Origin: Ruoffia sp044336205
GTDB lineage: Bacteria > Bacillota > Bacilli > Lactobacillales > Aerococcaceae
Direction of reading: 5' to 3'
Length of the DNA: 64,000 bases
Assembly (NCBI GenBank): GCA_044336205.1
Contig: CP172318.1
Coordinates: 744,001-808,000, forward strand
Part shown: piece after piece, positions 44,254 through 52,867 of the stretch
Numbering within the stretch: the stretch's first letter is position 1
How the letters are laid out: each line of letters begins with the position of its first letter
Program-made: the position numbers and the translations under genes
The notes under the pieces: model-generated
Seen by the model: only the letters and a program-made list of their open reading frames with translations
What the model was told of the DNA's origin: nothing
The model's database searches: none

Positions 44254-45897
44254 ATGGCATTTAAATTTAAATTACCAGAATTAGGAGAAGGTATTGTCGA
44301 AGGTGAAGTAGTTTCTTGGTTGGTAGCAGAAGGCGACCAAGTTAATGAAGATGATATTATCGTTGAAATTCAAAACGATAAAGCCGTTGAAGAATTACCT
44401 TCACCAGTTACAGGAACAGTTAAGAGCATATCAGTTCAAGAAGGTGAAGTTGCAGTCGTAGGACAAACATTAATCGAAATCGACGCACCTGGATACGAAG
44501 ATGACTCAGAAGAGGAAGCAGTTCAAGAAGTAGCTCCTGCAGCAGCTCCAGCTTCAGCACCAGCAGCAACTTCACAAGGGTCTTCAAACTTCTTGTTCCG
44601 TTTACCAGAGTTAGGTGAAGGAATTATGGAAGGTGAAGTAGTTTCTTGGTTAGTAGCAGAAGGTGACACGGTTGAAGAAGATCAAATCGTTGTTGAAATT
44701 CAAAACGATAAAGCAGTAGAAGAACTACCTACACCTTATGCAGGTAAAGTTGTTAAAATTCATGCTCCAGAAGGTACTGTATTAAACGTTGATGAAGTAC
44801 TTATTGAAATCGACGCACCAGAATACCAAGGTAGTGGAGAAGACACTGAATCAACACCTGCTTCACCAGCAGCAGAAATTGCTGTAGATCCAGCGACACA
44901 AACAACAGATGCAAGTGCTTCACAACCATCTGGACAAGCGGGAACTTCAAATTCAGCAGGTCGCGTATTAGCTATGCCTTCAGTGCGTAAATTAGCTAGA
45001 GATAAAGGTATCGACATCACTGCTGTAACACCAACTGGAAAAGGTGGGCGTGTAACAGCTGAAGACATTAACAATTACGATCCTAACCAAACTCAAGCAG
45101 TAGCTACAACTGAACAAGTTACAAAACAAGAAACAGCAGCTCCAGCTCAAGAAGTTAAGACAGCTAAAGCACCAGCTTCTGTACCAGTTACAGAGCGTCA
45201 AACTCGTGAGCCTATGTCAGGAATGCGTAAAGCAATTGCACGTGCAATGGTTAACTCTAAACATACTGCTCCTCACGTTACATTACATGATGAGATTGAA
45301 GTTTCTAAACTTTGGGATCACCGTAAGAAGTTCAAAGATATTGCTGCAGAGCGCGATACGAAGTTAACATTCTTACCATACGTTGTGAAAGCATTAGTAG
45401 CAGCAGTTAAGAAATATCCAATCTTAAATGCTTCAATTGATGACTCAACGAATGAAATTGTGTATAAAAACTACTTCAATATCGGTATTGCTACAGATAC
45501 AGAGCGTGGTTTATACGTACCAAACATCAAAGATGCAAACTCATTAAGTATGTTTGATATCGCTGATAAGATTACTGAATTATCAGGATTAGCACACGAA
45601 GGTAAATTAACTGCAGACCAAATGGGAGACGGTACAGTTACAATCTCTAATATTGGTTCAGCAGGTGGTAAATGGTTTACACCAGTTATCAACTACCCAG
45701 AAGTAGCAATCTTAGGATTCGGTTCAATCGTACAACAACCAGTTGTTAACGATGAAGGTGAATTAGCTGTTGGACGAGTTGTGAAATTATCACTAAGCTT
45801 TGACCACCGTATTGTTGATGGTGCAACAGCACAACACGCTATGAACGAAATCAAACGTTACTTAGCTGATCCAGAATTATTGTTAATGGAAGGATAA
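44254..45897 (+). CDS. pdhC: Pyruvate dehydrogenase E2, dihydrolipoamide acetyltransferase with two lipoyl domains
   Basis: E2 forms the core of the PDH complex and makes acetyl-CoA. The 547 residues hold two lipoyl domains with lipoyl lysines K43 and K153 (both NDKAVEELP), Ala/Pro/Ser-rich linkers, an E1/E3-binding domain (AMPSVRKLARDKGIDITAVTP...), and the acyltransferase domain with the catalytic HRIVDGATAQ. The two lipoyl segments are nearly the same in DNA, showing recent or homogenised duplication. Confidence 0.96.
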   Translation: MAFKFKLPELGEGIVEGEVVSWLVAEGDQVNEDDIIVEIQNDKAVEELPSPVTGTVKSISVQEGEVAVVGQTLIEIDAPGYEDDSEEEAVQEVAPAAAPASAPAATSQGSSNFLFRLPELGEGIMEGEVVSWLVAEGDTVEEDQIVVEIQNDKAVEELPTPYAGKVVKIHAPEGTVLNVDEVLIEIDAPEYQGSGEDTESTPASPAAEIAVDPATQTTDASASQPSGQAGTSNSAGRVLAMPSVRKLARDKGIDITAVTPTGKGGRVTAEDINNYDPNQTQAVATTEQVTKQETAAPAQEVKTAKAPASVPVTERQTREPMSGMRKAIARAMVNSKHTAPHVTLHDEIEVSKLWDHRKKFKDIAAERDTKLTFLPYVVKALVAAVKKYPILNASIDDSTNEIVYKNYFNIGIATDTERGLYVPNIKDANSLSMFDIADKITELSGLAHEGKLTADQMGDGTVTISNIGSAGGKWFTPVINYPEVAILGFGSIVQQPVVNDEGELAVGRVVKLSLSFDHRIVDGATAQHAMNEIKRYLADPELLLMEG

Positions 45898-45910
45898 GGT
45901 GAAGAGATAA

Positions 45911-47317
45911 ATGGTAGTTGGAGATTTCGCAGTAGAATTAGACACAGTCGTAATTGGTTCAGGTCCTGGTGGATATGTTGCTGCAATTCGTGCAGCTCAA
46001 CTAGGTCAAAAAGTAGCCATTATTGAACGTGAATATATTGGTGGAGTATGTTTAAACGTAGGATGTATTCCTTCAAAAGCGTTAATTAGCGCTGGACATG
46101 CATACCACAACGCTCAAAATAGCGAAGTATTTGGAGTTACTACAGGAGAAGTTAAATTAGACTTCAAACGTACACAAGAGTGGAAAGATAATGAAGTAGT
46201 TTCAAAATTAACTGGCGGAGTTGAATATTTACTTAAAAAGAACAAAGTTGAAGTTATTCGCGGAGAAGCTTTCTTCCAGGATGACCACCATCTACGTGTG
46301 ATTCATGAAGATGGTGCAGATAGCTATTCATTTAATAATGCTATCATCGCAACTGGTTCTCGCCCAATTGAGATTAAAGGTTTCAAGTTTGGTAAACGTG
46401 TTATTGATTCAACAGGTGCACTAAATTTAACAGAAGTTCCAAAGAAATTAGTAGTTATTGGTGGAGGAGTTATCGGTTCAGAATTAGGAATGGCTTACGC
46501 TAACTTAGGTTCTGAAGTAACTATTTTAGAAGGTTCACCTCAATTATTACCAACATTCGAGAAAGATATGGTAAGGATTGTTGAGAAAGAAATGACGAAC
46601 CGTAACATGATTGTTCATACAAGTGCTATGGCTAAAGAAGCTGTAGATAATGGTGATTCAGTTACTGTTAAATTCGAAGTGAACGGTAAAGCTGAAGAAG
46701 TTACAGCTGATTACGTATTGGTATCTGTTGGACGTCGTCCAAATACAGATGAAATGGGATTAGAACAGGCTGGTGTTAATATGACTGACCGTGGTCTAAT
46801 TGAAGTTGACAACCAAGGACGTACTAACTTATCTAATATCTACGCTATTGGTGATATTGTTGCTGGAGCAGCATTAGCTCATAAAGCATCATATGAAGGT
46901 AAAGTTGCAGCAGCTGCTATTAGTGGTGGTGCAGATACTGTTGATTATGTAGCTATGCCAGCAGTAGCCTTTACAGATCCAGAATTAGCGGTAGTTGGAC
47001 ATACTGAAAAGACAGCCAAAGATGCAGGACTTTCAGTTAAATCTTCGAAATTCCCATTTGGAGGTAACGGACGTGCAATCTCATTAGATCAAACTGAAGG
47101 TTTTGTACGTTTAATTACAACGACTGAAGACAACGTAGTTGTTGGAGCTCAAGTTGTTGGACCAAATGCTTCTGAAGTACTTACAGAATTAATTCTAACT
47201 GTAGAAGGTGGATTAAATGCAGAAGACTTAGCATTAACGATTCACTCTCACCCATCACTAGGAGAAGTAGTAATGGATACAGCTGAATTAGCTTTAGGAC
47301 AACCAATTCACATTTAA
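45911..47317 (+). CDS. pdhD: Dihydrolipoamide dehydrogenase (E3 of pyruvate dehydrogenase)
   Basis: E3 reoxidises the lipoyl group with NAD. The 468 residues start with an FAD motif VIGSGPGGYVAAIRAAQLG, then the redox disulfide GGVCLNVGCIPSKAL, the NAD motif VIGGGVIGSELGMAYANLG, the second FAD block IYAIGDIVAGAALAHKA and the interface catalytic His-Glu pair in HSHPSLGE. AGGTGAAGAG lies before the ATG. The operon's terminator is supplied by the IS element's left end. Confidence 0.97.
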   Translation: MVVGDFAVELDTVVIGSGPGGYVAAIRAAQLGQKVAIIEREYIGGVCLNVGCIPSKALISAGHAYHNAQNSEVFGVTTGEVKLDFKRTQEWKDNEVVSKLTGGVEYLLKKNKVEVIRGEAFFQDDHHLRVIHEDGADSYSFNNAIIATGSRPIEIKGFKFGKRVIDSTGALNLTEVPKKLVVIGGGVIGSELGMAYANLGSEVTILEGSPQLLPTFEKDMVRIVEKEMTNRNMIVHTSAMAKEAVDNGDSVTVKFEVNGKAEEVTADYVLVSVGRRPNTDEMGLEQAGVNMTDRGLIEVDNQGRTNLSNIYAIGDIVAGAALAHKASYEGKVAAAAISGGADTVDYVAMPAVAFTDPELAVVGHTEKTAKDAGLSVKSSKFPFGGNGRAISLDQTEGFVRLITTTEDNVVVGAQVVGPNASEVLTELILTVEGGLNAEDLALTIHSHPSLGEVVMDTAELALGQPIHI

Positions 47318-47353
47318 TAAGATATTCAGAGGCTGGGACAAAAGCCACTAAAT

Positions 47354-47397
47354 AAAAACGACGAGAAATTAGATTAACTAATTTTCTCGTCGTTTTT
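47354..47397 (+). terminator. Terminator hairpin in the left end of the IS
   Basis: AAAAACGACGAGAAATTAG (47354-47372) pairs with CTAATTTTCTCGTCGTTTTT (47378-47397) with one extra T. It would stop transcription from pdhD before the transposase gene. Confidence 0.85.
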
Positions 47398-47418
47398 GCT
47401 ATATATAATTAGGCATAC

Positions 47419-47477
47419 AAAAAGCACCCTGATATAATATTAGTAAATAGACACTAAACATTAAAGGGGTGCTTTTT
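47419..47477 (+). promoter_or_regulatory. Transposase promoter and ribosome-site-sequestering inverted repeat
   Basis: AAAAAGCACCC (47419-47429) is the exact inverse of GGGTGCTTTTT (47467-47477), which covers the GGGG ribosome site and ends at the ATG (47478). A TATAAT box (47433-47438) lies between. Transcripts from this promoter lack the left arm and can be translated; read-through RNA from outside would fold and hide the start. Confidence 0.6.
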
Positions 47478-49007
47478 ATGTACGTACATTATAACATGAA
47501 TCAAACTTCACTTCCATTAGAATTATCTACTTGTATTGATCCCAACCATATTGTTTTTTCTATCTATAACTTTGTCGATTCATTGGACGATCATTACTTT
47601 AAAATTTTTGAGACTCAGGACGGTCGTCCTGCCTATCACCCAAAACCACTCATCATGTCTCTTCTTTATGCTTACAGTAAAGGTATTTTTAGTGGTCGAA
47701 AGATTGAAGAAATGATGGAAGAAAATCTACCGATGCAATGGCTTGTTGCCCAACAAGTGATTAGCTATCGCACGATTAATCGATTTCGTTCTTCTGACAA
47801 CTGTAGTCGTCTTTTAGAGAATATATTTATCGAATTTACAATTCAATTAAAATTGGAAAAACTAATCACTTTAGAGAATGTCTTTATTGATGGGACGAAG
47901 ATTGAAGCCAATGCCAATAAGTATACTTTTGTCTGGAGAAAAGCAACGGAAAGATTTGCGGAACGTCTGAAAACATCTGCTCGTGAATATTACTTTGAAG
48001 AAATTCAACCGATGGTTGATGCAGGTATTCAATACGATGAAGAGTTGGAATTGGAAGAGTCTATGCTTCAAGAGATTACCGAACTAATTGAAGAAGAAGT
48101 TGAAAAACTGTCACAAGATATTGAAGAGAATCCTGTAAAAGGACCAGATCCTCGTAAACAAGCTCGTCGTCGCCTCAAGAAACATCATCGGAAAGTGAGC
48201 CAGGATTTTCTGCCTCGAAAACGAAAGTATCATCAACAGTTTGAGACGTTCGATGGTCGAAACAGTTACTCAAAAACAGATACTGATGCGACGTTTATGC
48301 GAATGAAAGACGACCCTATGATGAATGGTCAGTTGAAAGCCGGGTATAATATTCAGATTGGTACAGAAAATCAATTTGTTCTTCATTATGATGTTTTTCC
48401 GAATCCGACGGATACACGGACGCTACAACCTTTTATCGAAACCTTTCCTCATCGACCTAAACGCATTGTAGCTGATGCAGGGTACGGTAGTGAAGAAAAC
48501 TTAACTTACTTAGACGATAATGATATTGACCATCTTATTAAATACAACCGATTTGATAAAGACCAAAAAAAGAAACACAAAACATCAGATAAAAACTTAG
48601 GAAATTGGGTTTATAATGAAGAAGAAAAGACCTTTACGCACCCAGACGGTACGATCTATTACTACAGCCATCAATCCAAACGGAGAAATAAATTGAGTGG
48701 CTATACTTCTCAAGTAGCGGTTTATAAACCAACAGATCCAGAGAATGCGCCGCAAAAGGCGCTTTACTATAATGAGAAGTATCAAATTTTGAAAAATACA
48801 GAAGCAGAAAAGCTTTTATCTAAAGAAGGTTCAACAATCTTTGCCAAACGAAAGATTGATGTTGAGCCAGTCTTTGGCCAGATAAAGGCTAATTTAGGAT
48901 TCACACGATTTAACCTAAGGGGTAAATCGAAGGTAAAAACAGACATTGGGTTGGTCTTGATGGCCAACAATCTGAAGAAATATGCAAAAAACAAGGTAAT
49001 AAAATAA
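47478..49007 (+). CDS. IS1182-family DDE transposase
   Basis: The 509-residue protein has the N-terminal DUF772-type domain (HPKPLIMSLLYAYSKGIFSGRKIEEMMEE...ISYRTINRFR) and the DDE catalytic domain: first Asp in FIDGTKIEANANKYTF, second in VADAGYGSEEN and the Glu in KIDVEPVFGQIKANLGFTRFNLRGKSKV. It appears intact and so may be active. ATG 47478 is preferred over an upstream GTG because GGGG is suitably placed. Base composition is like its surroundings. Confidence 0.93.
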   Translation: MYVHYNMNQTSLPLELSTCIDPNHIVFSIYNFVDSLDDHYFKIFETQDGRPAYHPKPLIMSLLYAYSKGIFSGRKIEEMMEENLPMQWLVAQQVISYRTINRFRSSDNCSRLLENIFIEFTIQLKLEKLITLENVFIDGTKIEANANKYTFVWRKATERFAERLKTSAREYYFEEIQPMVDAGIQYDEELELEESMLQEITELIEEEVEKLSQDIEENPVKGPDPRKQARRRLKKHHRKVSQDFLPRKRKYHQQFETFDGRNSYSKTDTDATFMRMKDDPMMNGQLKAGYNIQIGTENQFVLHYDVFPNPTDTRTLQPFIETFPHRPKRIVADAGYGSEENLTYLDDNDIDHLIKYNRFDKDQKKKHKTSDKNLGNWVYNEEEKTFTHPDGTIYYYSHQSKRRNKLSGYTSQVAVYKPTDPENAPQKALYYNEKYQILKNTEAEKLLSKEGSTIFAKRKIDVEPVFGQIKANLGFTRFNLRGKSKVKTDIGLVLMANNLKKYAKNKVIK

Positions 49008-49056
49008 GAGAACTTACAAATTCTTTGACAGAAAATGTAGGTTCTCTTTTATTTTA
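49006..49056 (+). terminator. Transposase terminator in the right end of the IS
   Basis: AAGAGAACTTACA (49006-49018) pairs with TGTAGGTTCTCTT (49036-49048), one G-U pair, followed by TTTATTTT. Confidence 0.85.
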
Positions 49057-49084
49057 GAATCCAGGACCTTTTGTCCCAGCCTCT

Positions 49085-49497
49085 TTTTTCTGTAAACTTT
49101 TCTAAAAAAATTGTAAAATTTTGTACATTCGTGGGTTATTGCAAGAATATTCTTGTTAATAATCAAACTTAGATGAAGTAAAATCAATATTATATTCCCT
49201 TACTTATGACAAATATCACAATTAAATTATAATAGAAAAAAATTTTTTGAAAAATTTATGAAAATAATAAAAGTAATAAAAACCTATATAAACAAATGAA
49301 ATTGTGAGATATATGCTTGTTCAATATATCAATAAAATATAACGGACTGTAAATACCGTTATTGTAGTATTTGTTTTTGTTTAACTTAAGTGATAAAATA
49401 AAAATTGTTGGATAAATATTCAACTTGATAACATTTCAACTTTTTCAATGGAAGTTAAATGTTGAACACAATATTATAAAAGAAAGAGGGGTAACTT
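49085..49497 (+). promoter_or_regulatory. Upstream region and promoter of the atp operon
   Basis: No gene is seen. A promoter reads TTGTTT (49371-49376), 17-base spacer, TAAAAT (49394-49399). CAAGAATATTCTTG (49142-49155) is a perfect 14-base palindrome. TAACGG/CCGTTA (49340-49345/49356-49361) is an inverted pair just upstream of the promoter. In the leader ACATTTCAACTT pairs with AAGTTAAATGT (about 49432-49462), a hairpin ending about 35 bases before the atpB start. Confidence 0.45.
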
Positions 49498-50214
49498 TTG
49501 GAATCTACGAAATTAATTGATATATTCGGTATAACAGTTGGTTTCAACACGTTAATTTCTATGATAAGTACGTTAGTGATTGTATTTATCTTATGTATAT
49601 TTTTCACAAGAAATTTAAAAGTTGAAAATCCAGGAAGAAGTCAAACAATTTTTGAATACTTGATTTCTTTCATTAGAGGCATTGTTGAAGAATCTTTTGG
49701 TAATCAAATTGAACCTATCTATATTGTATTATCTTTAACCTTGTTCTTATTTATTTTTGTTGCTAATATCATCGGTTTACCGTTTTTAGTTGAGGCACAT
49801 GAGCTATCCTATTGGAAGAGTCCAACAGCGGATCCAGTAGTGTGTATTGCATTAGCTTTAACAATGAATTTTATTAGTCATATTTTAGCTGTTAAGAAAT
49901 TTGGTTTCGGTGGATATATTAAACAAAATTATTGCACACCTAATGTGGCCGTGTTTCCAGTTAAATTAGCTGATGAAATCATCTCAATCGCTACATTATC
50001 TTTAAGGTTATTCGGTAATGTGTTTGCTGGAGAGATTTTGCTTGGGTTAATCGCTCAGTTAGGTAATAGTCTAGGGCTAGCAACTTGGCTAGCTGGTATA
50101 CCACTACAAATCGTATGGCAAGGATTTTCGTTGTTTATTGGAGCGTTACAGGCTTACATCTTCGTAACATTATCCATGGTTTATTTATCACATAAAGTTG
50201 TTACAAATCATTAA
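49498..50214 (+). CDS. atpB: ATP synthase Fo subunit a
   Basis: Subunit a forms the proton half-channels next to the c ring. The 238 residues have five to six membrane helices and the family motif LSLRLFGNVFAGEILLG with the essential Arg, then a late LQAYIFVTLSMVYLS helix. It starts at TTG with GAGGGG about eight bases upstream. First gene of the order atpBEFHAGDC; the small atpI seen before atpB in some Firmicutes is absent. Confidence 0.95.
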   Translation: MESTKLIDIFGITVGFNTLISMISTLVIVFILCIFFTRNLKVENPGRSQTIFEYLISFIRGIVEESFGNQIEPIYIVLSLTLFLFIFVANIIGLPFLVEAHELSYWKSPTADPVVCIALALTMNFISHILAVKKFGFGGYIKQNYCTPNVAVFPVKLADEIISIATLSLRLFGNVFAGEILLGLIAQLGNSLGLATWLAGIPLQIVWQGFSLFIGALQAYIFVTLSMVYLSHKVVTNH

Positions 50215-50238
50215 TCATTTATAAAGGAGAGTATAATT

Positions 50239-50454
50239 ATGAACGGAATTGGTGCTGCTATCGCAATCGCATTTGCGGCTTTAGGATCTGCTATTGGGAA
50301 CGGTTTGGTAATTTCAAAAGCTATTGAATCAATGGCACGTCAACCAGAGATGGAAAGTAAAATCAGAGGTACCATGTTTATTGGTGTTGGTATGATTGAG
50401 GCTATTCCAATTATGGCAGCTGTTATTGCTTTCATGTTAATATTTTTGAATTAA
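50239..50454 (+). CDS. atpE: ATP synthase Fo subunit c
   Basis: A 71-residue hairpin of two membrane helices forming the rotor ring. The polar loop ARQPE and the ion-binding Glu in GVGMIEAIPI (E54) are present. The glycine-rich first helix (ALGSAIGNGL) lacks the Gln of sodium-binding c subunits, so proton use is inferred. AAAGGAGAG precedes the ATG. Confidence 0.96.
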   Translation: MNGIGAAIAIAFAALGSAIGNGLVISKAIESMARQPEMESKIRGTMFIGVGMIEAIPIMAAVIAFMLIFLN

Positions 50455-50474
50455 CATTAAAGGGAGGGATTTGA

Positions 50475-50987
50475 ATGCTCGAGTTAATCACTCAAACTGG
50501 ATTAGGTCACTTCATAATGACCGTCATATCTTTTATAATACTCTTATTTTTAGTGTATAAATTCGCTTGGGATCCAATATCAAAAATATTGGATGAACGT
50601 GAAGCATTAATTGATAAGAATATCAAAGAGGCTAAAGAGGCTAATAAAGAAGCTAAACAAGTCAATGAAGAAGCAAGACAAGCCTTAGTCAATGCTAGAG
50701 CTGATGCCAACAAACTTGTACAAGATACAAAATGGCAAATTTCAAAAATGAAAACTGAAAATATAGAAAAAACAAATCAAGAAATTGAAGAAATGCGGAA
50801 CCAAGCTGAAGAATCATTAGTACGTGAGAGACGTCATATGTTGGAATCTATGGAGGATCAAATCGGTCAATTATCTGTGGAGATTGCTAAACAAATTTTA
50901 CGTCGTGAAGTGAACTCTAATGATCATAAACAATTGATATCTGATTTTATATTAGAAATGGATGCGAATATTGATGAAAATAGATAA
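50475..50987 (+). CDS. atpF: ATP synthase Fo subunit b
   Basis: The 170-residue peripheral-stalk subunit has one N-terminal membrane helix (about 14-32, FIMTVISFIILLFLVYKFAW), the PISKILDEREALI motif, then a long charged coiled coil rich in Glu, Lys and Ala. Full length for the family. Its end overlaps the start of atpH. Confidence 0.94.
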   Translation: MLELITQTGLGHFIMTVISFIILLFLVYKFAWDPISKILDEREALIDKNIKEAKEANKEAKQVNEEARQALVNARADANKLVQDTKWQISKMKTENIEKTNQEIEEMRNQAEESLVRERRHMLESMEDQIGQLSVEIAKQILRREVNSNDHKQLISDFILEMDANIDENR

Positions 50988-51330
50988 AAATAACACTTCT
51001 TTGAGTGAAGAACAACTATTATATCATTTAGCATCATCTTCAGCTCAGGATAGAAGTAAAATATTAGAAAGCTTTAGATTAAGTGAGTCGACTGGTGAAA
51101 ATCTTAAAATTACCAGTGCTCAACAACTAACAGAGGAAGAAAAAGCTGACATTTTGAATGCAATTCAAAATGTCATGCCGGTCGATACTAATAATGTGAA
51201 GTATTTCGTTGACCCAGATCTTATTGCTGGGATTCGTGTTCAAAGTAGGTCATATTTTTATGACAACACGATTAAGAGACAATTAAATGATATAGATGGA
51301 TATTTACACAGTAATATTAACTTGAATTAG
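50974..51330 (+). CDS. atpH: ATP synthase F1 subunit delta, shortened form lacking the N-terminal domain
   Basis: Only 118 residues are encoded (122 from ATG 50962), against about 175-180 in typical delta subunits. The C-terminal domain is clear: LKITSAQQLTEEEKADIL, VKYFVDPDLIAGIRVQSRSYFYDNTIKRQLNDI. The six-helix N-terminal bundle that normally binds the alpha subunits is mostly missing. An in-frame TAG lies at 50953-50955, so no longer start exists, and atpF upstream is complete, so a frameshift does not explain it. Identity is also fixed by position between atpF and atpA. Confidence 0.8.
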   Translation: MKIDKNNTSLSEEQLLYHLASSSAQDRSKILESFRLSESTGENLKITSAQQLTEEEKADILNAIQNVMPVDTNNVKYFVDPDLIAGIRVQSRSYFYDNTIKRQLNDIDGYLHSNINLN

Positions 51331-51340
51331 AGGTGAGAAA

Positions 51341-52852
51341 TTGGAAACAGAAAAATTAGCCATGCGATTACGTCAGCAGATTCATCAGTTTGATGCGTCG
51401 CATCACCTTGAAGAAATTGGTATTATAACATTTGTGGGAGATGGAATCGCAAGAGTATCAGGTCTAGACAATGCAATGTATGGTGAAAAAATAGAGTTCG
51501 CTAATGGAACTATAGGTATGGTTCAAAACTTAGAGACCGAAGATATTGGTGTAATCATTCTTGGTGAGTATATTGATATTGATGAGGGTGACTTAGTGCG
51601 TCGAACCAATCAAGTGATGGAAGTACCCGTTGGGGATAACTTATTGGGAAGAGTTGTTAATCCACTAGGGAAACCTATCGATGGTAATGGTCAGATTATT
51701 ACTACTAAAACTCGTCCAGTTGAAGTGGAAGCACCAGGAATCATGGATCGCGAAAGCGTGAGTGAACCAATGCAAACTGGTATTAAAGCCATTGATGCAT
51801 TAGTTCCTATTGGACGCGGTCAAAGAGAATTAATCATTGGTGATAGAAAAACAGGTAAAACAACTTTAGCTGTCGATACAATCATCAACCAAAAAGATAA
51901 AGATGTTATTTGTATATATGTAGCAATTGGACAAAAAGAATCAACAGTTAAAAATTTAGTTAATACATTAGAACGACATGGAGCTATGGATTACACGATT
52001 GTTATGACTGCTAGTGCCTCAGATATGTCGAGTCTATTATACTTAGCACCTTATTCTGCAACAGCAATGGGGGAGGAGTTTATGTATAATGGTCGCCATG
52101 TTCTTATTATTTACGATGATTTATCTAAACAAGCGGCAGCATATCGTGAAATGAGTTTACTACTTAAACGTCCACCAGGACGTGAAGCTTATCCTGGTGA
52201 TGTATTCTACTTACATTCACGTTTATTAGAGAGATCGGCTAGATTAAGTAAGGAACTAGGTCACGGATCCATGACGGCATTGCCTATTGTCGAGACACAA
52301 GCAGGCGATATATCTGCTTATATACCAACTAACGTCATTTCTATTACTGACGGACAAATATTCCTAGAACAAAACTTATTCTTCTCGGGTATACGCCCTG
52401 CGATCAATGCCGGACTTTCAGTATCTCGTGTAGGTGGTTCTGCACAATTGAAAGCAATGAAGAAAGTTTCTGGAACCTTACGTGTGAACTTAGCAAGTTA
52501 CCGTGAACTTGAAGCATTTTCTCAGTTTGGTGCAGATTTAGATGAATTGACACAACGAAGATTAGAGCAAGGAAAGTTAACGGTTGAAGTTTTAAAACAA
52601 CCTGCGCATTCTCCAATTCCTGTTGCCAATCAAGTAATCATGTTGTTTGCTTTAACTCATGGATATCTTGAGAAGATTAAAGTAGAACAAGTCAAACATT
52701 ATGAAGAACAATTATATGATTACATTGAATCAACTCAATCTGACTTGTTGAATGTCATTAACAAAACAGGTGAGCTACCAGACCATGAAGTTTTAGATGA
52801 TATATTACGAGAATTTGGAGAAATATTCCATTCAGTTATCGATGTAGAATAG
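51341..52852 (+). CDS. atpA: ATP synthase F1 subunit alpha
   Basis: The 503 residues form the regulatory nucleotide-binding subunit of F1. Landmarks are GDGIARVSGLDNAMYGE, the P-loop GDRKTGKT (about 168-175; the usual form is GDRQTGKT, so Gln is Lys here), IYDDLSKQAAAYREMSLLLKRPPGREAYPGDVFYLHSRLLERSA and the Arg-finger region SVSRVGGSAQ. It starts at TTG with GAGGTGAG upstream. Confidence 0.96.
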   Translation: METEKLAMRLRQQIHQFDASHHLEEIGIITFVGDGIARVSGLDNAMYGEKIEFANGTIGMVQNLETEDIGVIILGEYIDIDEGDLVRRTNQVMEVPVGDNLLGRVVNPLGKPIDGNGQIITTKTRPVEVEAPGIMDRESVSEPMQTGIKAIDALVPIGRGQRELIIGDRKTGKTTLAVDTIINQKDKDVICIYVAIGQKESTVKNLVNTLERHGAMDYTIVMTASASDMSSLLYLAPYSATAMGEEFMYNGRHVLIIYDDLSKQAAAYREMSLLLKRPPGREAYPGDVFYLHSRLLERSARLSKELGHGSMTALPIVETQAGDISAYIPTNVISITDGQIFLEQNLFFSGIRPAINAGLSVSRVGGSAQLKAMKKVSGTLRVNLASYRELEAFSQFGADLDELTQRRLEQGKLTVEVLKQPAHSPIPVANQVIMLFALTHGYLEKIKVEQVKHYEEQLYDYIESTQSDLLNVINKTGELPDHEVLDDILREFGEIFHSVIDVE

Positions 52853-52867
52853 TTGAGGTGATATAAA

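Larger units (their letters stand above)
47328..49084 (+). mobile_element. Complete IS1182-family insertion sequence
   Basis: The element is 1757 bases long with perfect 17-base terminal inverted repeats: AGAGGCTGGGACAAAAG (47328-47344) and CTTTTGTCCCAGCCTCT (49068-49084). It carries one intact transposase gene and a hairpin terminator near each end. No clear target duplication is visible (flanks TTC and TTTTT), which is common in this family. It lies between the pdh and atp operons and interrupts no gene. Confidence 0.9.
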
